Assembly (NCBI GenBank): GCA_025200525.1
Contig: CM045758.1
Span: forward strand, 62,436,649 to 62,500,648
Direction of reading: 5' to 3'
Length of the DNA: 64,000 bases
Source: Camellia lanceoleosa
Lineage: Eukaryota; Streptophyta; Magnoliopsida; Ericales; Theaceae
Positions within the stretch are counted from its first letter, which is position 1, and each line of letters starts with the position of its first letter. Below, piece after piece: positions 1 through 9,990 of the stretch. The position numbers and the translations under genes were made by a program. Under the pieces are notes generated by a model that was given only the letters and a program-made list of their open reading frames with translations, was not told where the DNA came from and did not search any database.

Positions 1-334
1 TGGCCATTCTTTTGTCTTGTGTTTCATAGACCCTAGTGAGTTGGTTGACAACCAACTGAGAATCGCTGAAAACCAGGAGTTATTCTGCATGGAAGTGTTC
101 GGCACTGCGTAAACCAGCTAACAGTGCTTCGTATTCTGCTTCATTGTTAGAAGCCTTCCAACCAAGCCTGAGAGCTTGCTTCCAAATAAATCCTTTCGGG
201 GGTATAAGTATTACCCTTGCTCCCGAGCCTCGGTTATTGGATGATCCGTCAACGTAGAGCTGCCAAATGTTACCAATGAAGAGTTTCCATGCTTCTGAAG
301 CACATTGTTTTCCTAGTTTGGTGATGCGTGGCAC
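1..334 (-). pseudogene. archaeal-type RNase H domain (aRNH) of Tat element
   Basis: Translation of the minus strand shows a start like LYVDGSSN, then ASNNEAEYEALLAGL, and further left FSDSQLVVNQ. These are the conserved blocks of the aRNH (RVT_3-type) domain that follows the ordinary RNase H in Tat elements. The first Asp (VDGS), the Glu (NEAEYEAL) and the Asp of SDSQ, which are the expected metal-binding acids, are all present. A TAA stop at about 77-79 splits the domain between the Glu and SDSQ blocks, so the protein is broken. The domain would degrade RNA in the RNA-DNA hybrid or help release primers during reverse transcription in the virus-like particle. Confidence 0.8.
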
Positions 335-930
335 CTATATTGAGCTGGAGTTTTGGTGCTCGATGCTCTGGGTGTGAGCAAATTCGGCGACAAAATCCAT
401 CAAGACCTGGGCCTTGATTGCTATTCTGGGTTGATACCGAATGTCAAACTCACCAAGCTCAACCCACCCATTTAGCTGTTCAGCTGGAGAAATTGGCTCG
501 GGTGAAGACAGATCTGAGAGGGAATTCAGTGAGGACATTGATGGTGTAACCCTGAAAGTAATATTGTAACTTCCTTGAGGCGATAAGTAGTGCATAAGCT
601 AGTTTCTTCAAGGGTAGGTACTATGTCTCAGCATCTAGAAGAGTCTTGCTAATGTAGTACACCGGCCTTTGTTCCTTTTCAACCTCTTAAATTAGTACTG
701 TGCTTACGGCGTGATCTGAAACTGCTAGATATAGGTACAGTTCTTCTCTTAGTTTTGGAGTGTACAAGAGAGGTGGTGTACTGAGATACTTCTTGAGGCC
801 TTGCAGTGCTTCAGTACATTGTAGACCCTATTCGAATGTAGCCTTTTTCCTTAGTAGCTAAAAGAAAGACTTCATTCGATCTGAAGACTTGCTAATGAAC
901 CGATTCAGGGTGGTTGCCATTTCGGCCAGC
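335..930 (-). pseudogene. RNase H / connection region of Tat polyprotein, decayed
   Basis: Minus-strand reading at 335-470 gives WVELGEFDIRYQPR followed by AIKAQVLMDFVAEF. This is the linker that joins the canonical RNase H to the aRNH in Tat elements. The part between about 600 and 930 should hold the canonical RNase H but is too frame-shifted to follow continuously; short matches such as the block near 760-800 suggest it is present in pieces. No catalytic assignment is made here. Confidence 0.6.
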
Positions 931-1941
931 TTTTATAGCCCCTTAGCCTTTGTTGGTACTTCGAGCTCTTGTATTACTCTGATTTGATTTGAATTTGCCT
1001 CGATTCCTCTATGAGTCACCATGTACCCCAAGAACTTCCCTATTCCTACCCCGAAAGTGCATTTCGAGGCATTGAGGCGAAGTTGATGGTTTTTCAGGAT
1101 ATTAAAAACTTCTCTGAGGTCTGTAATGTAGTTTGTAGCAAGCTTGCTTTTCACTACCATGTTATCTATGTAAGCTTCCATAGTCCTTTCGAGCTGCTCC
1201 TTGAACATTCAAGTGATCATTCGTTGGTAGGTTGCTTCAGCATTCTTGAGGCCGAATGGCATTACTTTATAGGAGTAGGTGTCTCTTGGAGTAATAAATA
1301 TTGCTTTCTCTTGATCTGGGCTAAATAGTGGTATATGGTGATAGCCACTATAAGCGTCCAGAAAACTCATACGCTCATGTCCTGCTGTTGAGTCTATTAG
1401 TTAATCAATGTGAGGCAGGAGAAAGTTATCCTTGGACAAGCTCTATTAAGGCAAGTAAAGTCAACACAGACTCTCTGTTTTCGTTCTTCTTTTTTACTAC
1501 AACTGTGTTGGACATCCATTATGGGTACTGAATTTCTCAAATTGCCCCCGATGCTAGGAGCTTGTTGACCTTTGCAATTACTGCTTCGGTATGCTCAACT
1601 GAGGATCTTTGGCTTTTCTGCACAATGGGCTAAACGGAAGGGTTGATGTTGAGTTTATGGCAAGCAAAATCTGGATTCAACCCCGAAGTATCATATGTTG
1701 ACCATGCGAATACCTCCATATTTTTCCTTAACAAATCCAGCAACTGAAGTTTCTCATCAGTGCCCAGCGAGGTACTGATAAGGAAATACTTTTCTGGGTC
1801 ATCTTCCTTCACTAGGACTTTTTCCAAATCCTCTACTATCTTCTCTGCTGGGGTTCCTCCGACATCCTCCAAAATCGGCTGTTCGGCTACTTCAATTGTC
1901 TGTATCCGATTGCAGAGTTGTTTAGCATTCACGGTTGCCAT
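931..1941 (-). pseudogene. reverse transcriptase of Tat element, broken
   Basis: Going leftwards, 1941-1630 encodes the pre-RT segment. Scattered frames from about 1620 to 1209 then show VCVDFT, SFLDAYSGYH and VMPFGLKNA, and 1208-933 gives AYIDNMVVKS followed by KCTFGVGIGKFLGYMVT. These are RT palm motifs. The palm Asp of FLDAYSGYH is present, but the catalytic YxDD motif reads YIDN, so the second Asp is lost. A TGA stop near 1208 sits where relatives have Arg (CGA), giving ITxMFKEQ. The enzyme would copy element RNA into cDNA; this copy cannot. Confidence 0.82.
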
Positions 1942-1977
1942 GAAGCAATGTTTTGATACAATTTGGTCCCCTAAGAT

Positions 1978-2310
1978 CTACTCTACTCCGTGTTTCGTTG
2001 GGAAGCAGATGAGTTGGTGGTAGGTTGAGGGGACTGCTTCCATTTGATGAATCCAAGGACGACTGAGTATGGCATTGTAAGGAGATAGTGTATTAATAAC
2101 CAAAAATTCTATCTGTAGGGTTTTTGTCCTAGCCACAACTGGCAACACTATCTTGCCAAGTGGCCATTCAGGCTGTGAATTAAAGCCGACCAATGGAGCT
2201 GCCGTTGGGGTGAGGTGTTGCTCATAGAGACCGAGCTTCCTGAACAAGTCGTAATACAATATATCTGGTGTACTACCTTGATCTACCAGGACTCGTTTTA
2301 TGTCAAATCA
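1978..2310 (-). pseudogene. aspartic protease of Tat element
   Basis: The minus strand near 2300-2265 reads RVLVDQGSTPDILYYDLF. VDQGST is the Tat-type equivalent of the retroviral DTG active site. Downstream come LVGFNSQPEWPLGKI, IEFLVINTLSPYNAILSRPW and VPSTYHQLICFPT, all typical of the segment between protease and RT in Tat elements. The catalytic Asp is intact. The reading frame is open from about 2300 to 1978 but is separated by stops from gag on the right and RT on the left. The protease would mature the Gag-Pol precursor. Confidence 0.8.
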
Positions 2311-2418
2311 TTTCCCAATTCCCATAGTTATAATCAATGCATCAGTATCTGGGTGCTGAATACCTTTTAAATCCTTCCTAGTAAATGAAACAGTGCATAA
2401 GGAGGGCTTAGGTACTGT

Positions 2419-3900
2419 TCATACCTTTTTCGACGCGGGCCCTACTGACATGACTTGCTGAACTTGCACAGCTTTTGCAATTTCTTCTTGAAATGCCTCT
2501 TCGCGCTTGTGGCTGGTTGTAACATGAATTACGTTTATTACCAACCAAGGTGGATGCTTGATGTTCGATTCTGGTAGAGGGTTCCCTTGTTCAGTCACCG
2601 CTTTGTCTTGATTAATGTAGTCTCGGAGGTGCCCACTAGCTACCAAGTCTTCCAAGTGTTGCTTTAATGTTCTGCAATTCTGAGTCAAATGCCCCCTGTC
2701 TTGGTGATAGGTGCATCTGAGCTTCTGGTTGCATCGAGCTAGATCTCCCAACATTTTTGGAGGCCAAGTAAAGAATGGCTCTCTCTTGATTTTTTCCATA
2801 ATACGATAGATTGGTTCCTTGAATATAGTCACAACTACTTCATAGGATTTAGACTTGTCTACTTCATTCACTGCGAGTCCTCGGTGTTCCACTCGATTTG
2901 CTCTTCTTTTGTTCCGAGCTGTTTGTTTAGTTGATGTTACCTCGATGAAGATCTGATCATCTTCGAGGCGAGCGTACTGTTCAATCCTAGCATGCAAATC
3001 CTTCAGTGCTGTGGGTGGGCACTTGGTAAGTGATTGTCTTAGCTTGCTTTCTGGACGCAGACCGTGTTTAAAAGGCATTACAACCATCTGTTCACTGCTA
3101 ACGTTTTCCTCTAGATCGTTATATTCTTCCCAATACCATTTAGCATAATTACGCAGTGTTTCCTCCTATTCCTTTCGAAGACCGAACAAGGTATCTGGCT
3201 CTTTTAGGATCTTAGTGTTGGAGACGAATCTAGCCAAGAACTCTTCAGAGAGCTGCTTCCAGTCATAAATCGATCTGGCGGGGAGATGGTCGAACCATCG
3301 AAGTCTGGATTCTCCCAAGTTGGATAGAAAGACTTTGCATATTAGTGCCTTGTCTCGGCTCCATAAGGATATCATCTGCCGATAATGGCTGATATGTGTT
3401 AATGGGTCTGATTTCTCATCGTATGACGTGAACTTTGGTGTAGTGAATTTCTTGGAGGGTCTCATAGTTTCGATTTCTGTTGAGAAAAGAGAGGAGACGA
3501 GCCGATCCAATGCTTGGTGCTTTCTCTGATGGACAGTATGGTCAAGGCGTTGAGCCTAATGATCTCGTCGTTGCTCATTTTGTCTGTTGTTGATCAACCA
3601 AGTACGAAGATCTTAAGGAGGATACTTTGTCTGTTGGCTGGCTATTTTTTGCCTCTTAGCCCTTCTCCGGTGTGAACCATGGATGTGGCTACTCACTGCT
3701 TTACTTTGTATCGGGATTGGTTGACTTTGTTGCCTAGATTCATTTCTAGGGGCCTTCTTCACTGGTGGTTCATGAGATGGGTTCCTCTGGTGTAGATGAA
3801 AGGGTTTTGCATCGATTCTCTTCTCCGGTGGGTCGCCCATCACTCTTTTAAGTTGTGCTTTCAGTTCTTGTATCTCCATTCCCATGGAATTGATGATTCG
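2419..3900 (-). pseudogene. gag of Tat element (capsid/nucleocapsid), in three open pieces
   Basis: Open pieces at 3885-3613, 3510-3166 and 3087-2419 together look like Tat gag. The first is a basic, Pro-rich N-terminal part starting near MGMEIQELKAQLKR. The second carries the capsid block FTSYDEKSDPLTHISHYR and LRWFDHLPARSIYDW. The third ends with a zinc-knuckle-like CTYHQDRGHLTQNC followed by a basic linker. Gag packages the RNA into virus-like particles in the cytoplasm. The pieces are separated by stops and short gaps, for example near 3150 and 3550, so no full-length Gag can be made. The true start may lie slightly further right, towards 3900. Confidence 0.8.
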
Positions 3901-4137
3901 ATCTCTGTAATCCTTCTCTAATAGAAAATGATAGGAAGAACCACCAGCGAAGGGCTGTCAATGCTCAACAGATTCGGGAGTCCAGTTGTTGTTTTCAGTT
4001 TGTTCTTCAGAACTGTCAGAAGTACTAAGCCTTTATCCTTCGTCTTCTCCGTTTATGGAGTCAATATCGAGAGTGGAATGTCCTCAATTCCCATCACCGG
4101 AATCAAGTGTAGAGCTTAGAGATGAAGCCGTTCACAT

Positions 4138-4148
4138 TCACCGCACCA
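4138..4148 (-). other. primer-binding site, tRNA-Phe-like
   Basis: On the minus strand the sequence TGGTGCGGTGA follows the LTR end after two bases (AT). Its complement, TCACCGCACCA, equals the 3' end of plant tRNA-Phe as I recall it. The position directly inside the LTR fits a primer-binding site for minus-strand DNA synthesis. Confidence 0.7.
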
Positions 4149-4150
4149 AT

Positions 4151-5138
4151 TGTGCGTACCGAATACCACACTAGATGATCGTGGATTAGAGCTCCACACT
4201 TTATTGGACTATCCAGGAACTGTGACCCAGAAACAATGAGCACCGTTAGAGCTGCCCGGTCGGAGTTGGTCGAATAACCCCGCCGGTGTGGGAGTAAGTG
4301 GTTGGAGAAGAGGGAAGATGCTCTCTAAGTGTCGAGAGTTGTGTTTAAGTGAGTATGGTTTAGCTTAGATTAGTTACCTTCAATGTGGAGTGAGTGTAGT
4401 TTATATAGAGCTCTTTGCTTGTTGCCCAAGATGGTTTCATGGAGCTTCAGTGCTATTAAGTTTCCTTTAGCATTGCTCAAGACAAGGGACCATCTGGTAG
4501 TTGATAAGGGATATATATACTCATTGCAGTCATGTTGATAACAAACCACATTCCCTTGATTAACCATTTTCGTAATTCTATGTGAAGGGGACTAGCTGAG
4601 GCGGCAGCTTGCACATGCATGTACTCACAGCTCTCATGTTTCTCTGATAGGTTCCTTTGGCTCGATACCCGTTGTGCGTCGGCCCGTAGAGATGGGCTAG
4701 CTGAGGGGGATATCTTTGTATAGACTCGGCCATTTTGGTCTTTGGTGATGGGTTCGGCCCATCATTTTGGTCCATAGATTAAGTCCTGTAGTTCCCAGTC
4801 TAGTACCGTAGCTGGACTGGCCTTTCCATTGCAAGTTGGGCCCAAGTGCTTGAGGGCTTGAGTGGATTGTTAATGATGTAATTTGGTTTAACTGGCTAGC
4901 ATATTTGTTTACCCAGCTCGTTTGGACTTTGGTTTAATGGACTGGGCCGACCGAAGGCTTAGATCCGATCCATTTCATATTCAACCTGTTCAGATATGAA
5001 AGAAAGGATTCATGATGGAAGAAATGAAATACAATTCTGTTGGTAGCTCGAAAATTCGCTACCCCTAATGGCTCGAATGCGTTTACATCCATATGGTAGC
5101 CTTTGGGCTAGATCCCTCGACCATGTGTGACACCCACA
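4151..5138 (-). repeat. 5' LTR of Tat element (988 bp)
   Basis: In the element's own direction the LTR starts TGTGGGTGTC (right end) and ends GTACGCACA (left end), giving the usual TG...CA with a TGTG/CACA terminal inverted repeat. The primer site lies two bases inside. A TATA box is at 4399-4410. The partner LTR is outside the window, so the boundaries rest on the terminal motifs and the primer site only. Confidence 0.75.
4399..4410 (-). promoter_or_regulatory. TATA box of Tat LTR
   Basis: Minus strand reads CTCTATATAAAC, a good plant TATA box. It lies about 250 bases upstream of the LTR end at 4151, leaving room for R-U5. A second AT run (TATATATA near 4511-4519) is less canonical. Confidence 0.55.
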
Positions 5139-5469
5139 CGGTTACAAAATAAAGAAAGAGAAAAAAGAAGAGAGTGGGAGGAACACGATCTGGGTTGCTC
5201 TGAATTTGAGCGATCGACCTGGGTGTTCACTAACGACGACGAAGACTACTGACCTGGGTGTTCATTGATAACCGCCGCTAACTAGTAGTTTAGGTAGATT
5301 TTATTTTGTAATTGTTATATGTAGAGAGATAAAGAGACTTGTTTGGTAGAGACACATAGATTTAGCATTTTATAGATAGCTTCTGCATATATAATTAGGA
5401 AGTAGTCAGATTTTAGACCAATTTGCAATCAAATTTTTTGGTAAAGGTTAAGAGATTCGGATCAGAGAG
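5139..5469. other. unassigned spacer
   Basis: No gene is seen. A short direct repeat, CCTGGGTGTTCA, occurs near 5218 and again near 5254. The sequence immediately left of 5470 may be the 5' flank of the response-regulator pseudogene. Confidence 0.4.
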
Positions 5470-5893
5470 ATGATAAAAAATGCTGTTGTTTCACGGCGGA
5501 AGAGGTCATTGAAGATGATTGAAGAAGGCTTCGACAATGATGTATTGCCTTCTGATTTATCATGAAGTTCATGTTCTTACCGCTGATGATAGCCTTGCTG
5601 ATCAAATAGTCATTGAACGATTGCTCAAAACACCTCTTGCAAAGGTAAAATTCAATACAAATCAATTCTCTCTCTCTCTCTCTCTCTATTTACATATGTA
5701 TTAATATGCGATTGAAGTGCTATTGAATTGAATTGTTATAGTAACAACAGTGGATAGTGAAAGGAGTGCTCTGCAATTTTTAGGATTAGATGAGGATAAG
5801 AGCTCAGTTGATTTTGACTTGAAGTTGGATTTGATAATCACAGACTATTGTATGCCTAGAATGACTGGTTACGATTTACTCAAAAGAATTAAG
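5470..5893 (+). pseudogene. truncated type-A response regulator (cytokinin ARR-like), exons 1-2 only
   Basis: Exon 1 opens at ATG 5470, reads NAVVSRRKRSLKMIEEGF, then changes frame and continues EVHVLTADDSLADQIVIERL. Exon 2 reads [17 protein letters not shown] and [18 protein letters not shown]. This is the receiver domain of plant type-A response regulators, which accept phosphate from His-phosphotransfer proteins and dampen cytokinin signalling. The paired Asp residues (ADDS) and the phospho-acceptor Asp (ITDYCMP) are kept. The defects are an extra T at 5563 that shifts the frame, and a first intron (5645-5741) whose acceptor AG runs straight into TAACAACAG where GTAACAACAG is expected, so one G is missing. 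The sequence also stops being recognisable after the second donor (AAG|GTTAGC, 5893/5894), losing the Lys-containing C-terminal half. The intron shows this is a genomic fragment and not a processed copy. Confidence 0.87.
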
Positions 5894-5988
5894 GTTAGCT
5901 CAAAGGGAGAGAGCGAAGAAGAGGGCTTTCGATGCGCGGTGAGAGAAGTTTCTGGCGTATGAGAACAGTTTTAGAGAGTTTGGGTGGG

Positions 5989-6031
5989 TCAGAGAGAGAG
6001 AGAGAGAGAAGGTGTACGTGAGGTCCAAAAT

Positions 6032-6080
<49 letters not shown>
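5989..6080. repeat. (GA)n microsatellite, two blocks
   Basis: Dinucleotide GA runs at about 5989-6010 and 6033-6080 are separated by 23 non-repetitive bases. A related CT run (about 5670-5688) sits in the pseudogene's intron. Translated open frames here are only Ser-Leu runs. Confidence 0.9.
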
Positions 6081-6083
<3 letters not shown>

Positions 6084-6906
6084 GCTAAAATTCGGGCCAT
6101 TCAGGTACTAATTTCAAGTTACAAAGCCTTATTCAATGAAATATTCACAAAAGAGAAATGGGGTGTGTATTATAATTTTTTTCAAAAATAAAATATAAAT
6201 AAAACACAAATTTTATAATACAAACTATCTATTTTGAGGTGTATTATATTCTTCAGTTATAACATTTGTGATTTTTTTTGTTAAGATTTATTATAGTGTT
6301 AATTATGATTCATTGTGATATTATTTTTGACTCATTGTGGTTTTAATTATGGCGTATTATGATTATTATTTTAGTTATGATAAAAAAAAATTATATATAA
6401 TGTTTAGTTATGGCTCATTTTTTTTTTAGTTAATACTAAAAAAAAAAATTTATTATATTTATGACAATTAACACCACAAATATTATAACTTCTATGTGCT
6501 AATGTAGAATGACCCTTCTTTTTTAGTTGTTATATTAGTTGCGTTGGTATATGGAATTAGGTGGTTCATAAAATGGTTGATATATGTCAGATGCTTATAA
6601 GAAGAGAATAAGAAAATACTATAAGAGAGGGAAACAAATGAGGGTAAAATTTGTATTTAAAAAAAAAATTAATGGCTGATCTTAGCAAAAGTTGGTAACT
6701 TATTTAACAGTCAACAAACTGGAGGAGTGATTTGTAAATTAACTTTATACGGTGGGAAGGGGATTGTAATTTTTAAAATGTGAAGAAAGAATCAGTATTA
6801 AACCCAAATTTTAAGGGATGTCGGTGTGATTTACCCAAAATCATTAACTTGAACTTAAATACATCAAAGGATGAATTTGTTCATAATTATAATACTAGTA
6901 AAGAAT
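6081..6906. other. AT-rich spacer
   Basis: No gene is seen. The part from about 6720 to 6845 (TTTGTAAATTAAC...GGGATGTCGGTGTGATTTACCC) resembles one arm of the inverted-repeat elements described near 9640-9990. It may be a fragment of such a miniature element. Confidence 0.4.
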
Positions 6907-8031
6907 CACTACAAAAAAAACACACCTTTGGCGACTAAATTTTTAGTCGCCAAAGGTCGATTTTTAGTCGCCAAAAGTGGCTGTTTAACCTTCCCCGACT
7001 AATTTTTTTGGTCGCCAGTTTTGTCGCCAAAAAACGGTCGCAGAAGGTTTTGGCGACTAATCTGTCTTTTGTCGGCAAAAGGCAGGTTTTTAGCGACTAA
7101 AGGTTTGGTCGCCAATGCTCAATTCCATTTTCGGAAATTATACCTTTGGCGACTAAAATTTTAGTCGCCAATAGTTAACTTTTTTTTTATTATTTATACA
7201 ATTGCCACTCTTTTGGCGACCAAAGTATTTAAATGCCAAAAGCATTTGTCAAAAAAAAAAATAACCCTGATGCAGCATCTTTGCCTCAGGAGCTCCCAAG
7301 GGTTTCGAATCTACGACTTCAACCTTCCAAGCCTTAAACACAACACGCCACCCACTATGCCACTCAACCATCTCATGATTATATGTGCAATATATATTAT
7401 TTATATAGTATAATTACCGCTATGAATACAAAATAATATTTTATAAATATAATTTTTTTAATTGAATTAATTTCTGTCAAAAAATAAATCAATCTTGAAA
7501 AAAAAATTTGGCCACTTTTGGCGACTAAAACAATTATTTAGTCGCTAATTGTATTATTTTGGGCTACTAATTATTTATTTGTCGCTAAAAAAAGAAGTTC
7601 CAATTAAAACTCAGCACTTTTGGCGACCAAACCTAATTTTAGTCGCCAAAAACGTCGCCTTTTGGCTACTAAACTGAATTTTAGTCGCTAATACTCAGTT
7701 TTTAGCTACCAATCTGTTTTTAGTCGCCAAAACACCTATATTCGGCGACTAAACTATTTTTTAGTCGCCAAAAGCTGTACTTTTGGCTACTAACTGTCTT
7801 TAGTCGCCAAAAACTGTCGCCTTTGGCTACTAAAATTGTTTTAGTCGCTAAAACCTCAGATTCGACTAAACTTACTTTTAGTCGCTAAAACACCTATATT
7901 TGGCGACTAAAGTCTTTTAGTCGCCAAAAGTGATCAAATTTGGCTACTAACTCACTTTTAGTCGCCCATTGGCCTACTTTCAGCGACGAATTTGTAATTT
8001 TTGGTCGCCAAAACTGCATTTTGTTGTAGTG
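6907..8031. mobile_element. non-autonomous CACTA (En/Spm-like) DNA transposon, complete
   Basis: The left end reads CACTACAAAAAAAAC and the right end TTTTGTTGTAGTG, which are inverted terminal repeats of the CACTA superfamily. Both flanks carry the 3-bp target duplication AAT (6904-6906 and 8032-8034), as CACTA elements produce. The 1125-bp body encodes no transposase. It is filled with subterminal copies of a palindrome-like unit, TTTGGCGACTAAA / TTTAGTCGCCAAA, in both orientations, the sort of subterminal motifs that bind CACTA transposase. It would need a transposase from elsewhere. Confidence 0.92.
7297..7368 (-). other. tRNA-like segment with Pol III A-box and B-box matches inside the CACTA element
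   Basis: On the minus strand GTGGCATAGTGG (7363-7352) fits the A-box consensus and GATTCGAAACC (7311-7301) fits the B-box. About 40 bases lie between them, as in tRNA genes and tRNA-derived SINEs. The surrounding sequence (GGTTGAGTGGCATAGTGG...) looks like a decayed tRNA body. I do not see a clean cloverleaf or a CCA end, so this is a tRNA-like or SINE-head sequence and not a called tRNA gene. Confidence 0.5.
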
Positions 8032-8034
8032 AAT

Positions 8035-8550
8035 GTGTAAGTAAACTCTTTAAAAGAAAATTGAATCTAGGGATTTTATTCACTAAAAACTACTAAGATG
8101 CCTTTTTCTCACTTAAAAAATTAAGTTAAAATTACAGGCCTTTTATCTATAACTTTGGACTTCTGCTTTTGTTTTCACAATGCAGATTGAACCAACAATC
8201 TTAAACTTCCATGCTCCTGGTGATTTGATGTTGTCCAAGCATTATATATTTCACATAAATTATTTGTGCCTTGAATTAAGCTGTCTCGAATGGCTTAAAT
8301 TTGTGTTCACCAATTGACCGATCGAACGACTACTTGGACAATCGGGTGAAACGCTTGTCTACAGCGGTGGTCACCTTGTCAACCGCCACTATCAGCCTTT
8401 TTGCCAGACGACCGGCAAAATGAAATTCGAGTCATTCAAGGCAAGCTCAAATTTGAGGTACGAAGCATTGCTCTATATTTCAGATGTAACTTTTTGAATT
8501 AAAGTTTAGGATTAGTTTCCTATATACTCTTTGCATTTTAGAAAATTTCG
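8035..8550. other. unassigned AT-rich spacer
   Basis: No gene is seen. A locally GC-richer patch near 8310-8460 (ACCGATCGAACGAC...GACGACCGGCAAAATG) stands out from the AT-rich surroundings, but I recognise nothing in it. Confidence 0.3.
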
Positions 8551-8554
8551 ATAA

Positions 8555-8990
8555 TTTTTTTTTAATTATATTTTTTTAAAACGATAATTGTATCATTTTG
8601 ATTCTTATAATTTTAATTAACTTAATTTTGAACTTGAATTTATATTTTTTCTAAATTTTGTCCATCAAATTATATCCGTTAATATATTTTCTGAATTTAT
8701 ATTTATATGTTAGTTAGGGTTTTTAAGAAAAATGCATACGTGACTGGTATGTATCATGCATTCTGGGGTAAAATTATAAATTTGCTCAATTTATTGAGTT
8801 AATCACAACTGATTTAATGGCTATTTTTCTTCAAAAACCCTAACTAACATTATTAATTAGACTAAATTACTACAAAATTCAAAATTAATGATAAAAATCA
8901 AACTAATTAATTATGGAGGGATCAAAATGACATAAGGATCAAAATATAAGAAATATAGCAATGTAATTTACATTTTTTAAAATTTGATCT
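8555..8990. repeat. long imperfect inverted repeat (MITE-like)
   Basis: An inner pair is clear: GTTAGTTAGGGTTTTT at 8709-8724 and its complement AAAAACCCTAACTAAC ending at 8848. The arms appear to extend outward with lower identity to about 8555 and 8990, for example ATCATTTTGATTC on the left against the complement of GGATCAAAATGACAT on the right. The size and lack of coding fit a miniature inverted-repeat element. The outer boundaries are uncertain and no target duplication was found. Confidence 0.5.
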
Positions 8991-9244
8991 AATTTTTTTT
9001 TTCCCAGGGCTTCTCGTCTACAAAAGTCTAAAAAAATGATTTTTTTTCTTCTAGGTTTATTAAAAATACAAACTCTCTAATTGGTATATCAATTGGTACA
9101 TATAGTACCACTGTCAAAAAATTACATTTCAAACTCTTGAGATTTTCAATCATATAGCAAATAGCTTTATTCGGTAATCAATCGTCAAGTCAAATTAATA
9201 GAGCGTATAATGTAAGTAACATTTTTTTTTGTTCTTTTTCTAAC

Positions 9245-9412
9245 AACTTTGATTGGTAGCTCGAATTTCACTCCCCCTAATCCCCCTAATTTCCATTTTC
9301 AGTAAACTGTTTTTTTTTTTTTTTTTTTTAACTTGCCTTGCATTTTTTTTTTTTGCCAAAAATGGCAATTCGGGGGAGTTTCGGGGGAAGCCCCTCGAGC
9401 TCCCGTGTTTTA
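9245..9412. repeat. short element with inverted C-rich/G-rich ends (MITE-like)
   Basis: The left end GGTAGCTCGAATTTCACTCC is an imperfect inverted match of the right end, GGGGGAAGCCCCTCGAGCTC. A long T run (about 9310-9329) lies between. It may be a small inverted-repeat element; no target duplication is evident. Confidence 0.35.
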
Positions 9413-9639
9413 CCCTTTTTCTAAATACCTAAATTAACCTTTAGGTTTTTTTTTTTGTTCTTTTCCTATTACACCTTTCTTTATTCCACTTTGCCCAATC
9501 GTTGCACCACCATTACCCACTCTCTATCAGAAGCACCGTCATATTATTATTTACAACCATTTTGTGTTGTTGAGGAATGTTGAAAAATATTTTGATAGTG
9601 GAGAGATGGATTTGGTGGTGGGTGGATGAAAATATAATA

Positions 9640-9990
9640 GTATAAAGTTTAAATTATAAATACATTTTTGATGTTTGCTTAAATTATAAATTATCCTATG
9701 TAGTTTGAAAAATTACAAATACTTTATTGTTAGAATTTTTTATTTAACCAAATTAACTAAATAAAATAAAATTCTTAACTGATCTCCAATACAATAATGA
9801 AATTATATGAATTATTAATTGAAATGTGTTTCTGACACTATTAAAAACTATTAATTGACTTTATGATTTATTAATAAAAAAAGATTAAAAACTTCAAGGG
9901 GTAGAATGTAATTTTTAAAATTACACGGACCAATTCGTATTTTAAGAAAATCTTAAGGGATGTATTTGTAATTTACTCATAATTTTATTT
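9640..9990. repeat. inverted-repeat segment (MITE-like)
   Basis: The left part TAAATTATAAATACATTTTT is an imperfect inverted match of the right part GGGATGTATTTGTAATTTAC near 9958-9977. Internal halves are also loosely complementary. The ends are imprecise. Confidence 0.4.

Larger units (their letters stand above)
1..5138 (-). mobile_element. Tat-type Ty3/Gypsy retrotransposon, 5' part, truncated by window edge
   Basis: The element reads right to left: LTR (4151-5138), primer-binding site, gag, protease, reverse transcriptase, RNase H and a second archaeal-type RNase H at the left edge. That order, and the presence of the second RNase H, is the hallmark of the Tat branch of plant Ty3/Gypsy elements (family knowledge). 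Integrase and the 3' LTR must lie left of the window. Every coding segment is split by stops or frame changes, so this copy is inactive. The five bases right of the LTR (5139-5143, CGGTT) are the expected right copy of a target duplication; the left copy is out of view. Confidence 0.88.

Noticed and set aside
5900..6100. Ser-Leu repeat protein
   Set aside because: Translation of the GA microsatellite.
7352..7363. Functional tRNA gene
   Set aside because: A- and B-box matches are present but no convincing acceptor stem or anticodon loop could be drawn by eye.
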